A DNA stretch of 64,000 nucleotides from assembly GCA_003612585.1 (NCBI GenBank), contig RAZH01000007.1:153855-217854 (forward strand). The letters are read 5' to 3'. Positions 29,365 to 37,497 of this stretch are shown in pieces. How positions within the stretch are numbered: position 1 is the stretch's first letter; every line of letters starts with the position of its first letter. This DNA comes from a bacterium 1XD42-54 (GTDB lineage Bacteria; Bacillota; Clostridia; Lachnospirales; Lachnospiraceae). Below the pieces are notes generated by a model. The model searched no databases. It was not told where the DNA came from and saw nothing but the letters and a program-made list of their open reading frames with translations. The position numbers were made by a program, and so were the translations under genes.

Positions 29365-29466
29365 AAAAAAGACAACACTTGTTTTTCAAATGCTGTCCAG
29401 ACGGTCGACAAGCCCTATTATCTTGATTACCTTGTGGTGCTCCACAAAATCCGTCAGCAATCAAAA
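29365..29466 (-). promoter_or_regulatory. ZTP (ZMP/pfl-motif) riboswitch with overlapping terminator
   Basis: Read on the minus strand: P1 TTGATT/AATCAA (29464-29459 with 29428-29423); the conserved GCTGACGGA loop; P2 TTGTGG/CCACAA (29447-29442 with 29437-29432); GGT; a linker; then GTCGACCGTCTGGACA (core 29404-29394). CTGACGGA, a GTGG/CCAC hairpin and GCCGACCGTCTGGGC are the hallmarks of the well-studied clostridial pfl ZTP riboswitches. The core's GGACA is also the start of an 11-bp terminator (GACAGCATTTG/CAAGTGTTGTC, TTTTTT, 29397-29365), so ZTP binding should prevent termination. ZTP rises when 10-formyl-THF is short, exactly what fhs makes. Confidence 0.88.
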
Positions 29467-29482
29467 CCTTCAACTGTCGTTT

Positions 29483-29511
29483 ATTATAGCAGATAACTCC
29501 GGGCTCGTCAA
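29483..29511 (-). promoter_or_regulatory. sigma-A promoter of the fhs leader
   Basis: Minus strand: TTGACG (29511-29506), 17-bp spacer, TATAAT (29488-29483), placing the start about 29475, ten bases before the riboswitch P1. Confidence 0.85.
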
Positions 29512-29551
29512 GAAATTGACAAGAAAATATCAATGAAATTTTGTATTAATT

Positions 29552-30301
29552 TCAGTGCAAAGCGTCCACGAGAAGCGCACAGATTTCCCGCAAAATATTG
29601 TGCGGCTGCATTCCAAGATCTGCTGAAGCCGGAATACCAGAAACAGACTGATACCCTGCTGCCCTCGCGAATTTCACTGCGCGGTAAATGTGAAAATTAT
29701 TGGATACTACGCCCACCTTCTTATTCTTTAATTCATACTTTTCATCAGAAAAACGAAGGTTCTCTTCCGTACTGGTAGACTGATCTTCCAACAACAACCG
29801 CTCTGCCGCAATCCCCTTCTGCATCATATACTGATACATACACTGCGCTTCTGATATCTCTTCGTCCGGTCCCTGCCCACCGGAAAGCACAAATATTGTG
29901 TCCGGATTTTCCTGCGCATAAGCAACAGCCCGGTCCAGTCTGCGGCGCAGAGCCCGTGAAGGAGCTTTCCCTCGCACCTGTGCGCCAAGCACAACGACGT
30001 AATCCAGACCTGACTCCGGTTTTACACTCATAGCCCCTACAATCCGGCTGCCAAATACTGCAATCACAACCATCCCTACCGCCACCAAGGCTCCCATTAC
30101 CCCGATTACAAATCGGACGGTTGCTGACGGATTCCTGTCCTGGTGAAGGAGCAGCTGCCAGAGAAACATACAAAATCCACCTCCGACAAGCCAGATCCAC
30201 ACAATACTTGTTTGAAACCCTGCATATAAACCGATTGCAATATAATATAAAAAGCACAGGATGCCCAGAACCAGACATCCTGTTTGTAAATAATTTTTCA
30301 T
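29552..30301 (-). CDS. YdcF/SanA-like DUF218 membrane protein
   Basis: 249 residues. Three hydrophobic segments in the first 90 residues, then a DUF218 domain: YVVVLGAQVRGKAPSRALRRRLDRA, FVLSGGQGPDEEISEA, LLLEDQSTSTEENLRFS and VSNNFHIYRAVKFARAAG. DUF218 proteins (SanA, YdcF, ElyC) act in envelope barrier or lipid-carrier metabolism; the precise reaction is unsettled. It ends just upstream of the fhs promoter. Confidence 0.9.
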   Translation of the reverse strand: MKNYLQTGCLVLGILCFLYYIAIGLYAGFQTSIVWIWLVGGGFCMFLWQLLLHQDRNPSATVRFVIGVMGALVAVGMVVIAVFGSRIVGAMSVKPESGLDYVVVLGAQVRGKAPSRALRRRLDRAVAYAQENPDTIFVLSGGQGPDEEISEAQCMYQYMMQKGIAAERLLLEDQSTSTEENLRFSDEKYELKNKKVGVVSNNFHIYRAVKFARAAGYQSVSGIPASADLGMQPHNILREICALLVDALH

Positions 30302-30354
30302 ACCTTATCCTATTTCAATCTTTTTAAGCTTGTTGGACCGCTTACGGTAAATCT

Positions 30355-30855
30355 TTATCTGCCGCAGCAGAATTTATATTTCTTACCGCTTCCGCACGGA
30401 CACGGATCGTTGCGTCCCACCTTGCGCCCTTTTACAATTGTATTCATTTTTTTGGCCTCAAGGTAAAGCGCTTTTTTCTTCTCTGCGTCAAAAATCTTGT
30501 CCCATGCCGGCAAATTGTAAAGCCAGTCCGCTTTTGCGTCCACCATGTTTTTATAAAGCAGTTCGTTGTCAAAATCAAGGCTGACAACCGTATCCTCTTC
30601 CATCTCCTCAATCGGATTCGGTTTTTTCAGGCTGTCGTTGATTCCATCCAAAAAGCCTGTCATCTTCATAACTGGAATATCATATTTCTCTGCCAGCTCC
30701 TTTACTGTACCGGAAACAGCCTCCTCCGGGTTCTCAAGAAGCTGTTCATAAATCCCTTTCTCTGTCAGAAAGTAATCAGACCAAAACTGCTGAAGCTGCT
30801 TTTTATCTGTCTCCTGAGAGTATGCTATATCTCTCCATGTCTGTAATAATCCCAT
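30355..30855 (-). CDS. SEC-C zinc-motif protein
   Basis: 166 residues, soluble, acidic, helical, ending in a SEC-C zinc motif ([18 protein letters not shown]) that is almost identical to the SecA tail at 16914. The body ([40 protein letters not shown]) has no other named domain. SEC-C tails in short proteins are thought to act as ribosome, SecYEG or metal contacts; function here is unknown. Own promoter at 30917-30945. Confidence 0.8.
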   Translation of the reverse strand: MGLLQTWRDIAYSQETDKKQLQQFWSDYFLTEKGIYEQLLENPEEAVSGTVKELAEKYDIPVMKMTGFLDGINDSLKKPNPIEEMEEDTVVSLDFDNELLYKNMVDAKADWLYNLPAWDKIFDAEKKKALYLEAKKMNTIVKGRKVGRNDPCPCGSGKKYKFCCGR

Positions 30856-30916
30856 AATGATACCATCCTTTGTTTCATAATTTTCTTCATAATGATCGTT
30901 AAAAAAATTCTTTCTT

Positions 30917-30945
30917 ATTATATAACACTTTATCTGTCATGACAA
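30917..30945 (-). promoter_or_regulatory. sigma-A promoter of the SEC-C gene
   Basis: Minus strand: TTGTCA (30945-30940), 17-bp spacer, TATAAT (30922-30917). Confidence 0.75.
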
Positions 30946-31022
30946 GTAAAACACAGTGTTTTCACAAAAGATACTTTTTTTCAGATATTTTTTTAAATTT
31001 TTTTCATTCCCTGTATATTCCC

Positions 31023-31118
31023 TCAAAAAGCGGTCATACTATAACTAATCTCACAGGAAAACAGCTCATCGGAGCGATCGGAAGCTTTTCTTATGAGATT
31101 AGCGTATGCTCTTATCAT
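31023..31118 (-). CDS. Possible 31-aa micro-ORF with strong ribosome site
   Basis: In the 443-base gap before nhaC, the minus strand has GGAGGGGG six bases before ATG 31118, then an open frame MIRAYANLIRKASDRSDE... to TGA at 31023. The ribosome site and ATG lie in the loop and 3' arm of a hairpin (TTATCATCGGA/TCCAATGATAA), which could hide them. The first residues resemble the start of short XkdX/CD1375-type phage proteins, but the rest does not. It may be a leader peptide, a decayed gene or chance. Confidence 0.3.
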   Translation of the reverse strand: MIRAYANLIRKASDRSDELFSCEISYSMTAF

Positions 31119-31216
31119 TGGATCCCCCTCCGATGATAATACAAAAGATAAAAAAAATACTTATCCTCCCCTTTATTGAATCTGCAGATGTGAAAAATGT
31201 ACATCTGCAGATTTTT
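31037..31216 (+). ncRNA. Candidate terminated plus-strand RNA upstream of nhaC
   Basis: On the plus strand an inverted repeat CTAATCTCA/TGAGATTAG (from about 31044 to 31102) and a second hairpin TTATCATTGGA/TCCGATGATAA (31112-31139) are followed by a perfect 13-bp stem AATCTGCAGATGT/ACATCTGCAGATT with TTTTT (31179-31216), a plus-directed terminator. No plus-strand gene lies upstream, and nhaC has its own promoter after it. A short RNA made here is the simplest reason for the terminator. The upstream promoter is weak by eye, so this is tentative. Confidence 0.35.
31179..31216 (+). terminator. Plus-directed intrinsic terminator upstream of nhaC
   Basis: Perfect 13-bp stem with nine-base loop and TTTTT on the plus strand; no T-run on the minus side. 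Confidence 0.8.
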
Positions 31217-31218
31217 CA

Positions 31219-31247
31219 TTGAAAAAACCGACATTTTTTGATATAAT
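31219..31247 (+). promoter_or_regulatory. sigma-A promoter of nhaC
   Basis: TTGAAA (31219-31224), 17-bp spacer, TATAAT (31242-31247). The short leader contains GGGAGAGG before the ATG. Confidence 0.85.
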
Positions 31248-31298
31248 TTCACAAAAATAACCTGTCAGTTCAGGAAAGAAAGGGAGAGGAATTAAGTT

Positions 31299-32813
31299 AT
31301 GGATGTTTCAATGTTTATCGGCACATGGTGGTCTCTCGTGCCGCCGCTTCTGGCCATCGTTCTGGCCCTCATCACAAAGGAGGTTTATAGTTCCCTGTTT
31401 GTCGGTATCGCTGTGGGAGCGCTGCTATACACAGGTTTTCAGCCATGGGATGCCTTTGTCGCATTCTTTGACATCATGAAAAACAGTATGAACCTCAATA
31501 TTCTGATTTTCGATGTACTCCTCGGAATGATTATCGTTCTGATGGCAAAATCAGGCGGCTCTGGAGCATACGGCAATTGGGCCGGCAAAAAAATTAAATC
31601 AAAAAAGAGTGCCCTACTCGCTACAACCGGCCTCGGCGTTCTTATTTTCGTAGACGATTATTTCAACTGCCTCACTGTCGGCTCTGTTATGCGTCCTGTC
31701 ACAGACCGTTTTAAAGTTTCGAGAGCAAAACTTGCGTATATCATTGACGCTACGGCAGCCCCGATCTGCATCATTGCGCCGATTTCCAGCTGGGCCGCTG
31801 CTGTGAATTCCTATGTTCCGGAAGACGCCGGTATTACAGGTTTCCAGCTTTTTCTCCGGACCATCCCCTACAATCTTTACGCGCTGCTCACGCTCGCCAT
31901 GGTTCTCTACATAATTTTAACAGGCTTTGATTTCGGCCTTATGAAAAAACATGAACGAAATGCTGCAAAGGGCGATCTGTTTACGTCTGGCGCGGAAGAG
32001 TTCGAGCAGACAAAGCCGGAAGAGAATTTCACAAAAGGCCACGTCTTGGATCTCGTCCTTCCGGTTGCCGTTCTGATTATATCCGCCATCGGAGCCATGA
32101 TCTACACAGGTTACCTCGACGGCGCAACAGACATCATAACTGCATTTGCAGGCTGCGATGCAGAGACAAGTCTAATTTTTGCCACAATGGTCACAGTCCT
32201 GTTTATGATGATTCTCTACCTTCCGCGTAAAGTCATTACCTTTAAGGGCTTTATGGACAGCTTTGTAGATGGATTTAAGCTGATGATCCCGGCTGTTGCG
32301 ATTCTGATCTTCGCCTGGGCCTTGAAAGGTATGGGAGATGCGCTCGGCATTGCTGATTTTGTAAAAAATCTGGTTGGCACCAATGCCTCTGCAAGTGTCA
32401 TTATTCCGGCCATCATGTTCATAATCGGTACTTTCCTCGGTTTTTCCACCGGTACAAGCTGGGGTACCTTCGCAATTCTCGTACCGATTGTAACAGCTAT
32501 GTTCCCTGGCGCAGAAAATATGGAAATGATGGTTATCTCCGTATCTGCGGTTCTGGCCGGCGCTGTCTGTGGAGACCATGTATCACCGATCTCTGATACC
32601 ACGGTTATGTCTTCAGCAGGTGCACAGAGTAACCATATCAACCACGTCTCAACCCAGATGCAGTATGCCGCGGTTGTCGCAATCGTATGCGTCATCGGTT
32701 ACCTGGTTGCCGGAATCGTGAAAAACTGGTACATTACACTGATTTTCAGCCTGCTGCTTCTGCTCGTTGTCCTGACAGTTATGAAAAAGCGTTTTCCTGA
32801 CAAAGCAGAATAA
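31299..32813 (+). CDS. nhaC: NhaC-family Na+/H+ antiporter
   Basis: 504 residues with about twelve membrane segments. NhaC signatures: IFVDDYFNCLTVGSVMRPVTD in the first half, DATAAPICIIAPISSWAA, GFSTGTSWGTFAILVPI and GAVCGDHVSPISDTTVMSSAGAQ in the second half. Exchanges internal Na+ for protons, or amine/carboxylate substrates in some members. Single gene with its own promoter and a shared two-way terminator. Confidence 0.95.
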   Translation: MDVSMFIGTWWSLVPPLLAIVLALITKEVYSSLFVGIAVGALLYTGFQPWDAFVAFFDIMKNSMNLNILIFDVLLGMIIVLMAKSGGSGAYGNWAGKKIKSKKSALLATTGLGVLIFVDDYFNCLTVGSVMRPVTDRFKVSRAKLAYIIDATAAPICIIAPISSWAAAVNSYVPEDAGITGFQLFLRTIPYNLYALLTLAMVLYIILTGFDFGLMKKHERNAAKGDLFTSGAEEFEQTKPEENFTKGHVLDLVLPVAVLIISAIGAMIYTGYLDGATDIITAFAGCDAETSLIFATMVTVLFMMILYLPRKVITFKGFMDSFVDGFKLMIPAVAILIFAWALKGMGDALGIADFVKNLVGTNASASVIIPAIMFIIGTFLGFSTGTSWGTFAILVPIVTAMFPGAENMEMMVISVSAVLAGAVCGDHVSPISDTTVMSSAGAQSNHINHVSTQMQYAAVVAIVCVIGYLVAGIVKNWYITLIFSLLLLLVVLTVMKKRFPDKAE

Positions 32814-32879
32814 AAAAAGCGGAATAAAATACGGAACTGTATTAAATAGAATCAATCCTGTATTTTGCAAAAACATAAT

Positions 32880-32922
32880 AAACGGGCTGGTGCATATCTT
32901 TCTCAAATGCACCAGCCCGTTT
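32880..32922. terminator. Bidirectional terminator between nhaC and the kinase gene
   Basis: A perfect 16-bp stem (AAACGGGCTGGTGCAT and its complement) around an 11-base loop, with TTTTT on the plus side; serves both convergent genes. Confidence 0.92.
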
Positions 32923-32928
32923 TTCTTC

Positions 32929-34560
32929 TTAGCTCAAATGTTCAATTGCCGCACGCTCAATCGCAATGCCTTTTCTGTAGCGGTCCGCAAATGTTTCAAA
33001 CCCTTCCACATCTTTCGGATTCGGTTCCATACGCGTCCCTTTATTTCCTGCAAACACTTTTGTCTCAAGATACGCTTCTAAACTCTCGTCTTCTGCTTTG
33101 TTCAGCATATAAGCAGCAAGCAGTGCCATTCCCCATGGTCCACCTTCCCCGGCTGTCTCCATCACAGAAACCGGAGCATTGATCGCAGCTGCCAGGATGC
33201 TCTGGCCAACGCCTTTCGTCTTAAAGAAGCCGCCGTGTCCAAGCATCTCATCAATAGCTACCTGCTCTTCTTTCAGAAGAATATCCATTCCAACCTTCAG
33301 GGCACCAAGCGCTGAATAGAGATGTGCCCGCATAAAGTTGGCAAGATTGAAACGGCTTTTCGGAGTGCGCGCAAACAATGGCCTTCCTTCACTTACGCCT
33401 GTAATGTTTTCTCCGGAAAGATACCCGTATGACAGCAGGCCTCCGCAATCAGAGTCTCCCTCCAGTGCTTTCTCATACAATACGGTAAACAGCCGGTTTT
33501 TATCTGCTTGAATGCCAAAACATTCCGCAAACTCTCCCAGCAGACCTGCCCATGCGTTCAGATCAGACGTACAGTTATTCGCATGCACCATGCCCACAAG
33601 GCTGCCGTCCGGTGTGGTCACAAGATCAATTTCCGGATAAACTTTTTTCAATTCCTGTTCCAGAACCACCATCGCAAATACGGAAGTTCCGGCTGAGACA
33701 TTACCCGTCCGCTGCTTTACACTGTTCGTCGCTGCCATTCCCGTACCTGCATCTCCTTCCGGAGGACACACAGGCGTACCGCTTTGCAGCATACCGCTCT
33801 CATCGAGAAGACGCGCGCCTTCTTCTGTCAGCGTTCCTGCGCAAGCTCCTGCTGACAATACCTTTGGCAGAATATCTTTCAGCGTCCACGGATACTGTTT
33901 TTCTTCCACAAGCTCATCAAACTTCCGAAGCATCTCTGCATCAAAATCTTTCGTCTTTGGATCAATCGGAAACATACCGGACGCATCTCCGATTCCCAGT
34001 ACCTTTTCTCCGGTCAGCTGCCAGTGGATATATCCTGCCAGCGTTGTAAAAAAGGCAAGCTGCGGAACATGTTCCTCTTCATTTAAAATTGCCTGATACA
34101 GATGCGCAATGCTCCAGCGCTGCGGAATGTTGTAGGAAAACAGCTCAGTCAGTGCATCTGCTGCCGGCCCTGTCGTACTGTTGCGCCAGGTCCGAAACGG
34201 CACAAGAAGATTTCCTTCCTGGTCAAACGCCATATACCCATGCATCATGGCGCTAAATCCGAGTGCTCCCAGTTTTGTAAGTGCAACACCGTATTTTTCC
34301 TGCACATCTGCAACCAGACGGCTAAAGCTATTACGAAGTCCTGTCCAGATATCATCGAGCGTATACGTCCAGATTCCGTTTTCCAGACGATTCTCCCACT
34401 CATGGTCTCCGGACGCAATCGGTGTATGCGAGCTGTCTGTCAATACTGCCTTGATTCGCGTTGAACCAAACTCAATACCAAGCACTGCCTTACCGTTTTC
34501 GATCGTCTCTCTGATTTCATTGATACGGCTTTCTCCGCCGTTGTACTTGTTTTCGGTCAT
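32929..34560 (-). CDS. FGGY-family carbohydrate kinase (probable L-ribulokinase of the arabinose operon)
   Basis: 543 residues from ATG 34560 (GGGGGGAAGGAT just upstream). FGGY features: phosphate-1 motif [40 protein letters not shown] (phosphate 2), [15 protein letters not shown] and the adenosine motif [15 protein letters not shown]. It begins 17 bases after araA, so the pair is an operon; a kinase here would turn L-ribulose into L-ribulose 5-phosphate. The sequence is not classical AraB and may be the separate FGGY lineage often found beside araA in Clostridia. No araD follows. Confidence 0.88.
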   Translation of the reverse strand: MTENKYNGGESRINEIRETIENGKAVLGIEFGSTRIKAVLTDSSHTPIASGDHEWENRLENGIWTYTLDDIWTGLRNSFSRLVADVQEKYGVALTKLGALGFSAMMHGYMAFDQEGNLLVPFRTWRNSTTGPAADALTELFSYNIPQRWSIAHLYQAILNEEEHVPQLAFFTTLAGYIHWQLTGEKVLGIGDASGMFPIDPKTKDFDAEMLRKFDELVEEKQYPWTLKDILPKVLSAGACAGTLTEEGARLLDESGMLQSGTPVCPPEGDAGTGMAATNSVKQRTGNVSAGTSVFAMVVLEQELKKVYPEIDLVTTPDGSLVGMVHANNCTSDLNAWAGLLGEFAECFGIQADKNRLFTVLYEKALEGDSDCGGLLSYGYLSGENITGVSEGRPLFARTPKSRFNLANFMRAHLYSALGALKVGMDILLKEEQVAIDEMLGHGGFFKTKGVGQSILAAAINAPVSVMETAGEGGPWGMALLAAYMLNKAEDESLEAYLETKVFAGNKGTRMEPNPKDVEGFETFADRYRKGIAIERAAIEHLS

Positions 34561-34577
34561 ATCCTTCCCCCCGGCTC

Positions 34578-36077
34578 TTATTTGCGGTACACTGCGCTGT
34601 TCCACATCAACTCATTTTTAAACTGACGGATCGTTGTGTCCTTATCAATATATACTGCCTCAATACCCATACATGCTGCCCAGTCTCCCATCTGCTCTGC
34701 AGTCAGGTCATAGGAGAATGCCGTATGATGTGCGCCGCCTGCCAGAATCCACGCCTCTGCGCCTGTCTGAAGATTTGGCTGCGGTGTCCAGAATGCAGTT
34801 GCAACCGGAAGCTTCGGCATCGGTTTTTCTACCTTTTTGCAGTCCACATCATTGATAATCAGACGGAATCTGTCTCCCAGATCAATCAGTGATGTCGCAA
34901 CGGCCGGTCCCTCTTTTGCCGTAAATACGAGTCTTGCCGGGTCCTCTCTGTCTCCCATGGAAAGCGGCTGCTCTTTAATGCTGATTTTGCCGTCTGCAAT
35001 TGTCGGGCACACTTCGAGCATATGCGCCTGAAGAATTCCTTCTTTGCCCGGTACAAGATTATAGGTGTAATCCTCCATAAAAGAGGTTCCCTTTGCGTTC
35101 TTCATTCCGCCTGTCATGATCTTCATAATACGCACCATGGCTGCTGTTTTCCAGTCTCCTTCTGCGCCAAAGCCGTATCCTTTTTCCATCAATCGCTGAA
35201 TAGCAAGGCCCGGGAGCTGTTTCAGATTTCCAAGATCTCCGAAATGTGTAACGATTGCCTGATAATTCTTTTCTTCCAGGAATCGTTCAAAACCAATTTC
35301 AATTCCTGCCTGTACTGCCACGTGCTCGCGGAATTCTTTTTCATCTCTGCCTTCCAGAAGAATTTCATATTTGTCATAATACTCTTCCACAAGTGTATCA
35401 ATATCACCCTTTGCTACAGCTGCTACTGCCTCTGCAATCTCATTGATCGGGTATGCATCCACTTCCCAACCAAATTTAATCTGTGCCTCTACTTTATCGC
35501 CTTCTGTTACTGCTACGTTTCTCATATTGTCTGCAATACGCATCACACGTACATGGCTGCTCTCAATCACGCCAACAGCTGTACGCATCCAGGAGCCGAT
35601 CTTTTTCTGAATCGCCGCATCTGCCCAGTAACCCATGACAACCTTCCGCTCCATGCCAAGACGGCTGAAAATATGTCCATACTCTCTATCGCCATGTGCT
35701 GCCTGGTTTTCATTCATGAAGTCCATATCAATGGTATCATATGGAATTTCCTGATTAAACTGCGTGTGGAAATGCAGCAGCGGCTTTCTGTACTCCTGCA
35801 GTCCGAGAATCCATGATTTGGACGGAGAGAAGGTATGCATCCAGGTAATCACACCTGCACAATTTTCATCCATATTTGCTTCATTGAAGGTCTTTCTGAT
35901 CAGCTCATTCGTGATAAGCGTCGGTTTCCACACAACTTCATATGGAAGATTGCCGGAAGCATTGAGCGCCTCCACTATTTTCCGTGAATGCTCTGCGACA
36001 TGGGCAAGACACTCATCTCCGTACAAATCCTGAGAACCGGTACAGAACCAGAACTGATAATTTTTTACTTTTAACAT
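34578..36077 (-). CDS. araA: L-arabinose isomerase
   Basis: 499 residues from ATG 36077 (AAGGAG ten bases upstream). Characteristic [56 protein letters not shown] (metal ligand Glu), [14 protein letters not shown] and the C-terminal [14 protein letters not shown] with the metal-binding histidines. Converts L-arabinose to L-ribulose. First gene of the operon; divergent from an AraC-type regulator. Confidence 0.98.
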   Translation of the reverse strand: MLKVKNYQFWFCTGSQDLYGDECLAHVAEHSRKIVEALNASGNLPYEVVWKPTLITNELIRKTFNEANMDENCAGVITWMHTFSPSKSWILGLQEYRKPLLHFHTQFNQEIPYDTIDMDFMNENQAAHGDREYGHIFSRLGMERKVVMGYWADAAIQKKIGSWMRTAVGVIESSHVRVMRIADNMRNVAVTEGDKVEAQIKFGWEVDAYPINEIAEAVAAVAKGDIDTLVEEYYDKYEILLEGRDEKEFREHVAVQAGIEIGFERFLEEKNYQAIVTHFGDLGNLKQLPGLAIQRLMEKGYGFGAEGDWKTAAMVRIMKIMTGGMKNAKGTSFMEDYTYNLVPGKEGILQAHMLEVCPTIADGKISIKEQPLSMGDREDPARLVFTAKEGPAVATSLIDLGDRFRLIINDVDCKKVEKPMPKLPVATAFWTPQPNLQTGAEAWILAGGAHHTAFSYDLTAEQMGDWAACMGIEAVYIDKDTTIRQFKNELMWNSAVYRK

Positions 36078-36116
36078 ACTATGCACGCTCCTTTTCTGTG
36101 GGCAAATTGTTGTGAA

Positions 36117-36169
36117 GTTATGAAAAACCGGACGAGCCCTGTAAAACGGTTTTATAATTCATTCATAAC
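36117..36169 (-). promoter_or_regulatory. Nested inverted repeats in the araA leader
   Basis: Outer arms GTTATGA/TCATAAC (36117-36123, 36163-36169) and inner arms AAAACCG/CGGTTTT (36124-36130, 36147-36153). The inner right arm also forms a small palindrome AAAAC-G-GTTTT. Located between the araA promoter and its ribosome site; a possible operator or leader hairpin. Confidence 0.4.
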
Positions 36170-36216
36170 TATCTGTATTTTGTGGTTATAAGCACCTATT
36201 TTTTGAATCTATTTTG

Positions 36217-36245
36217 ATTATAATATACAGTTCTGTTTTTTACAA
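36217..36245 (-). promoter_or_regulatory. sigma-A promoter of the araA operon
   Basis: Minus strand: TTGTAA (36245-36240), 17-bp spacer, TATAAT (36222-36217). The leader is about 130 nt. Confidence 0.7.
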
Positions 36246-36299
36246 TTTCTTAACTCTGCTTTGATTTCAAAAAAAGTTACCTTTTCCGACTTATAAATA

Positions 36300-36328
36300 T
36301 TGCATTTGAAAAAATCTACTTTTATAAT
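36300..36328 (+). promoter_or_regulatory. sigma-A promoter of the AraC-type regulator
   Basis: TTGCAT (36300-36305), 17-bp spacer, TATAAT (36323-36328); diverges from the araA promoter 55 bases away, so one bound regulator could control both. Confidence 0.7.
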
Positions 36329-36377
36329 AGTAGATGAGAATACACAGAAAAGTAAATAAAGAAAGAGAGCATCTCCT

Positions 36378-37424
36378 ATGAATATCGCAGATTTATGCCG
36401 GCAGATCACCGAAGGCGAAGATCGGCTCCTGCCGCCGGAGCATAAACTGAATACGCGTCTTGTCCATCCGGAATATTCCACCTCCGCACAGGAGGTCAAA
36501 ACGTATCCGCTTCTGGAAGACGAACGGATCTTTGCGCTGTGCTGGTACATTGATCCTGCACGTACACTCCATGCCACCATGTGCCCGACTCCGGAACATT
36601 TCTGTTGCAGATATCATTTTGTGGAAGGGGAAAAAACACAGCTCCACACACACGATTATATTGAACTCACCTACGTGGCGGAAGGCGAATTTCGGCAGAA
36701 AATTCTTGGGAAGGATATTGTATTTTCCAAAGGCGATCTCTGCCTGATTGACAAAAACTGTCTGCATCAGGACTATTTGCAGCAAAACCCAGCCATTGTG
36801 CTGTTCCTTGGCATTGCGAATGATATATTTTCCGAAATTATGGATGAAACAGTTACGACAAAGAAAATTATATCTTTTTTACAATCCGCCCTGCTGAGCC
36901 AAAAGAATCTGCAACAGTACCTTCATTTCCGTCCCGGAAATGAGGGAAGTGCAGAGCTGGAAGAAAATCTTGCGTTTTTGCTCCGCGAACTGTACGACGG
37001 AAAGATCGGTTCACGATACATTCGCAAGGGACTGCTGCTGCGTATTTTCCGAATCATCAGTACCAAATATGAATTTTCACTTTCAAAGGAACTGAGAAAA
37101 ACAATGAACTGGATCGTGTTTGAAGAAGTGTCTTCTTTCATGCACACGCACTACAACAAAATCACGATCCAGGACCTGACAAATACTTTTCACTTCCAGG
37201 AAGACTACTTTAATCGTCTGATCAAAAGTAAAACAGGGATGACCTACTCCGCTTATCTGCAGCAGATCCGTCTTGATGCAGCCGAACATCTGCTCTCTTC
37301 AACTGATCTTACTGTAGAAGAAATTGCCGCAGCTGTTGGCTATCACAACAAAGGATATTTTTATAAAATCTTCCTGGACCGCTACCATATGACGCCTTCC
37401 AGGTACCGGAAAAATGTGCCCTGA
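36378..37424 (+). CDS. AraC-family transcriptional regulator (cupin sensor)
   Basis: 348 residues. N-terminal cupin-like sensor (EKTQLHTHDYIELTYVAEGEF with metal/sugar-site histidines; SKGDLCLIDKNCLH), and two C-terminal helix-turn-helix motifs: ITIQDLTNTFHFQEDYFNRLIKSKTG and LTVEEIAAAVGYHNKGYFYKIF. The position, divergent from araA-kinase, makes it the likely arabinose regulator. AAGAAAGAGAG precedes the ATG. Confidence 0.93.
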   Translation: MNIADLCRQITEGEDRLLPPEHKLNTRLVHPEYSTSAQEVKTYPLLEDERIFALCWYIDPARTLHATMCPTPEHFCCRYHFVEGEKTQLHTHDYIELTYVAEGEFRQKILGKDIVFSKGDLCLIDKNCLHQDYLQQNPAIVLFLGIANDIFSEIMDETVTTKKIISFLQSALLSQKNLQQYLHFRPGNEGSAELEENLAFLLRELYDGKIGSRYIRKGLLLRIFRIISTKYEFSLSKELRKTMNWIVFEEVSSFMHTHYNKITIQDLTNTFHFQEDYFNRLIKSKTGMTYSAYLQQIRLDAAEHLLSSTDLTVEEIAAAVGYHNKGYFYKIFLDRYHMTPSRYRKNVP

Positions 37425-37497
37425 GCTTGGGGATTATTTTTGTTACGCTTTGTTTTATGGCTCCCGTCTTTTCACGGCTCTTCTCCGGTATGGCGTT

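Noticed and set aside
36140..36154. TGTAAAACGGTTTTA as a catabolite-response (cre) site
   Set aside because: It has one extra A before CG compared with the cre consensus and is better explained by the nested inverted repeat.
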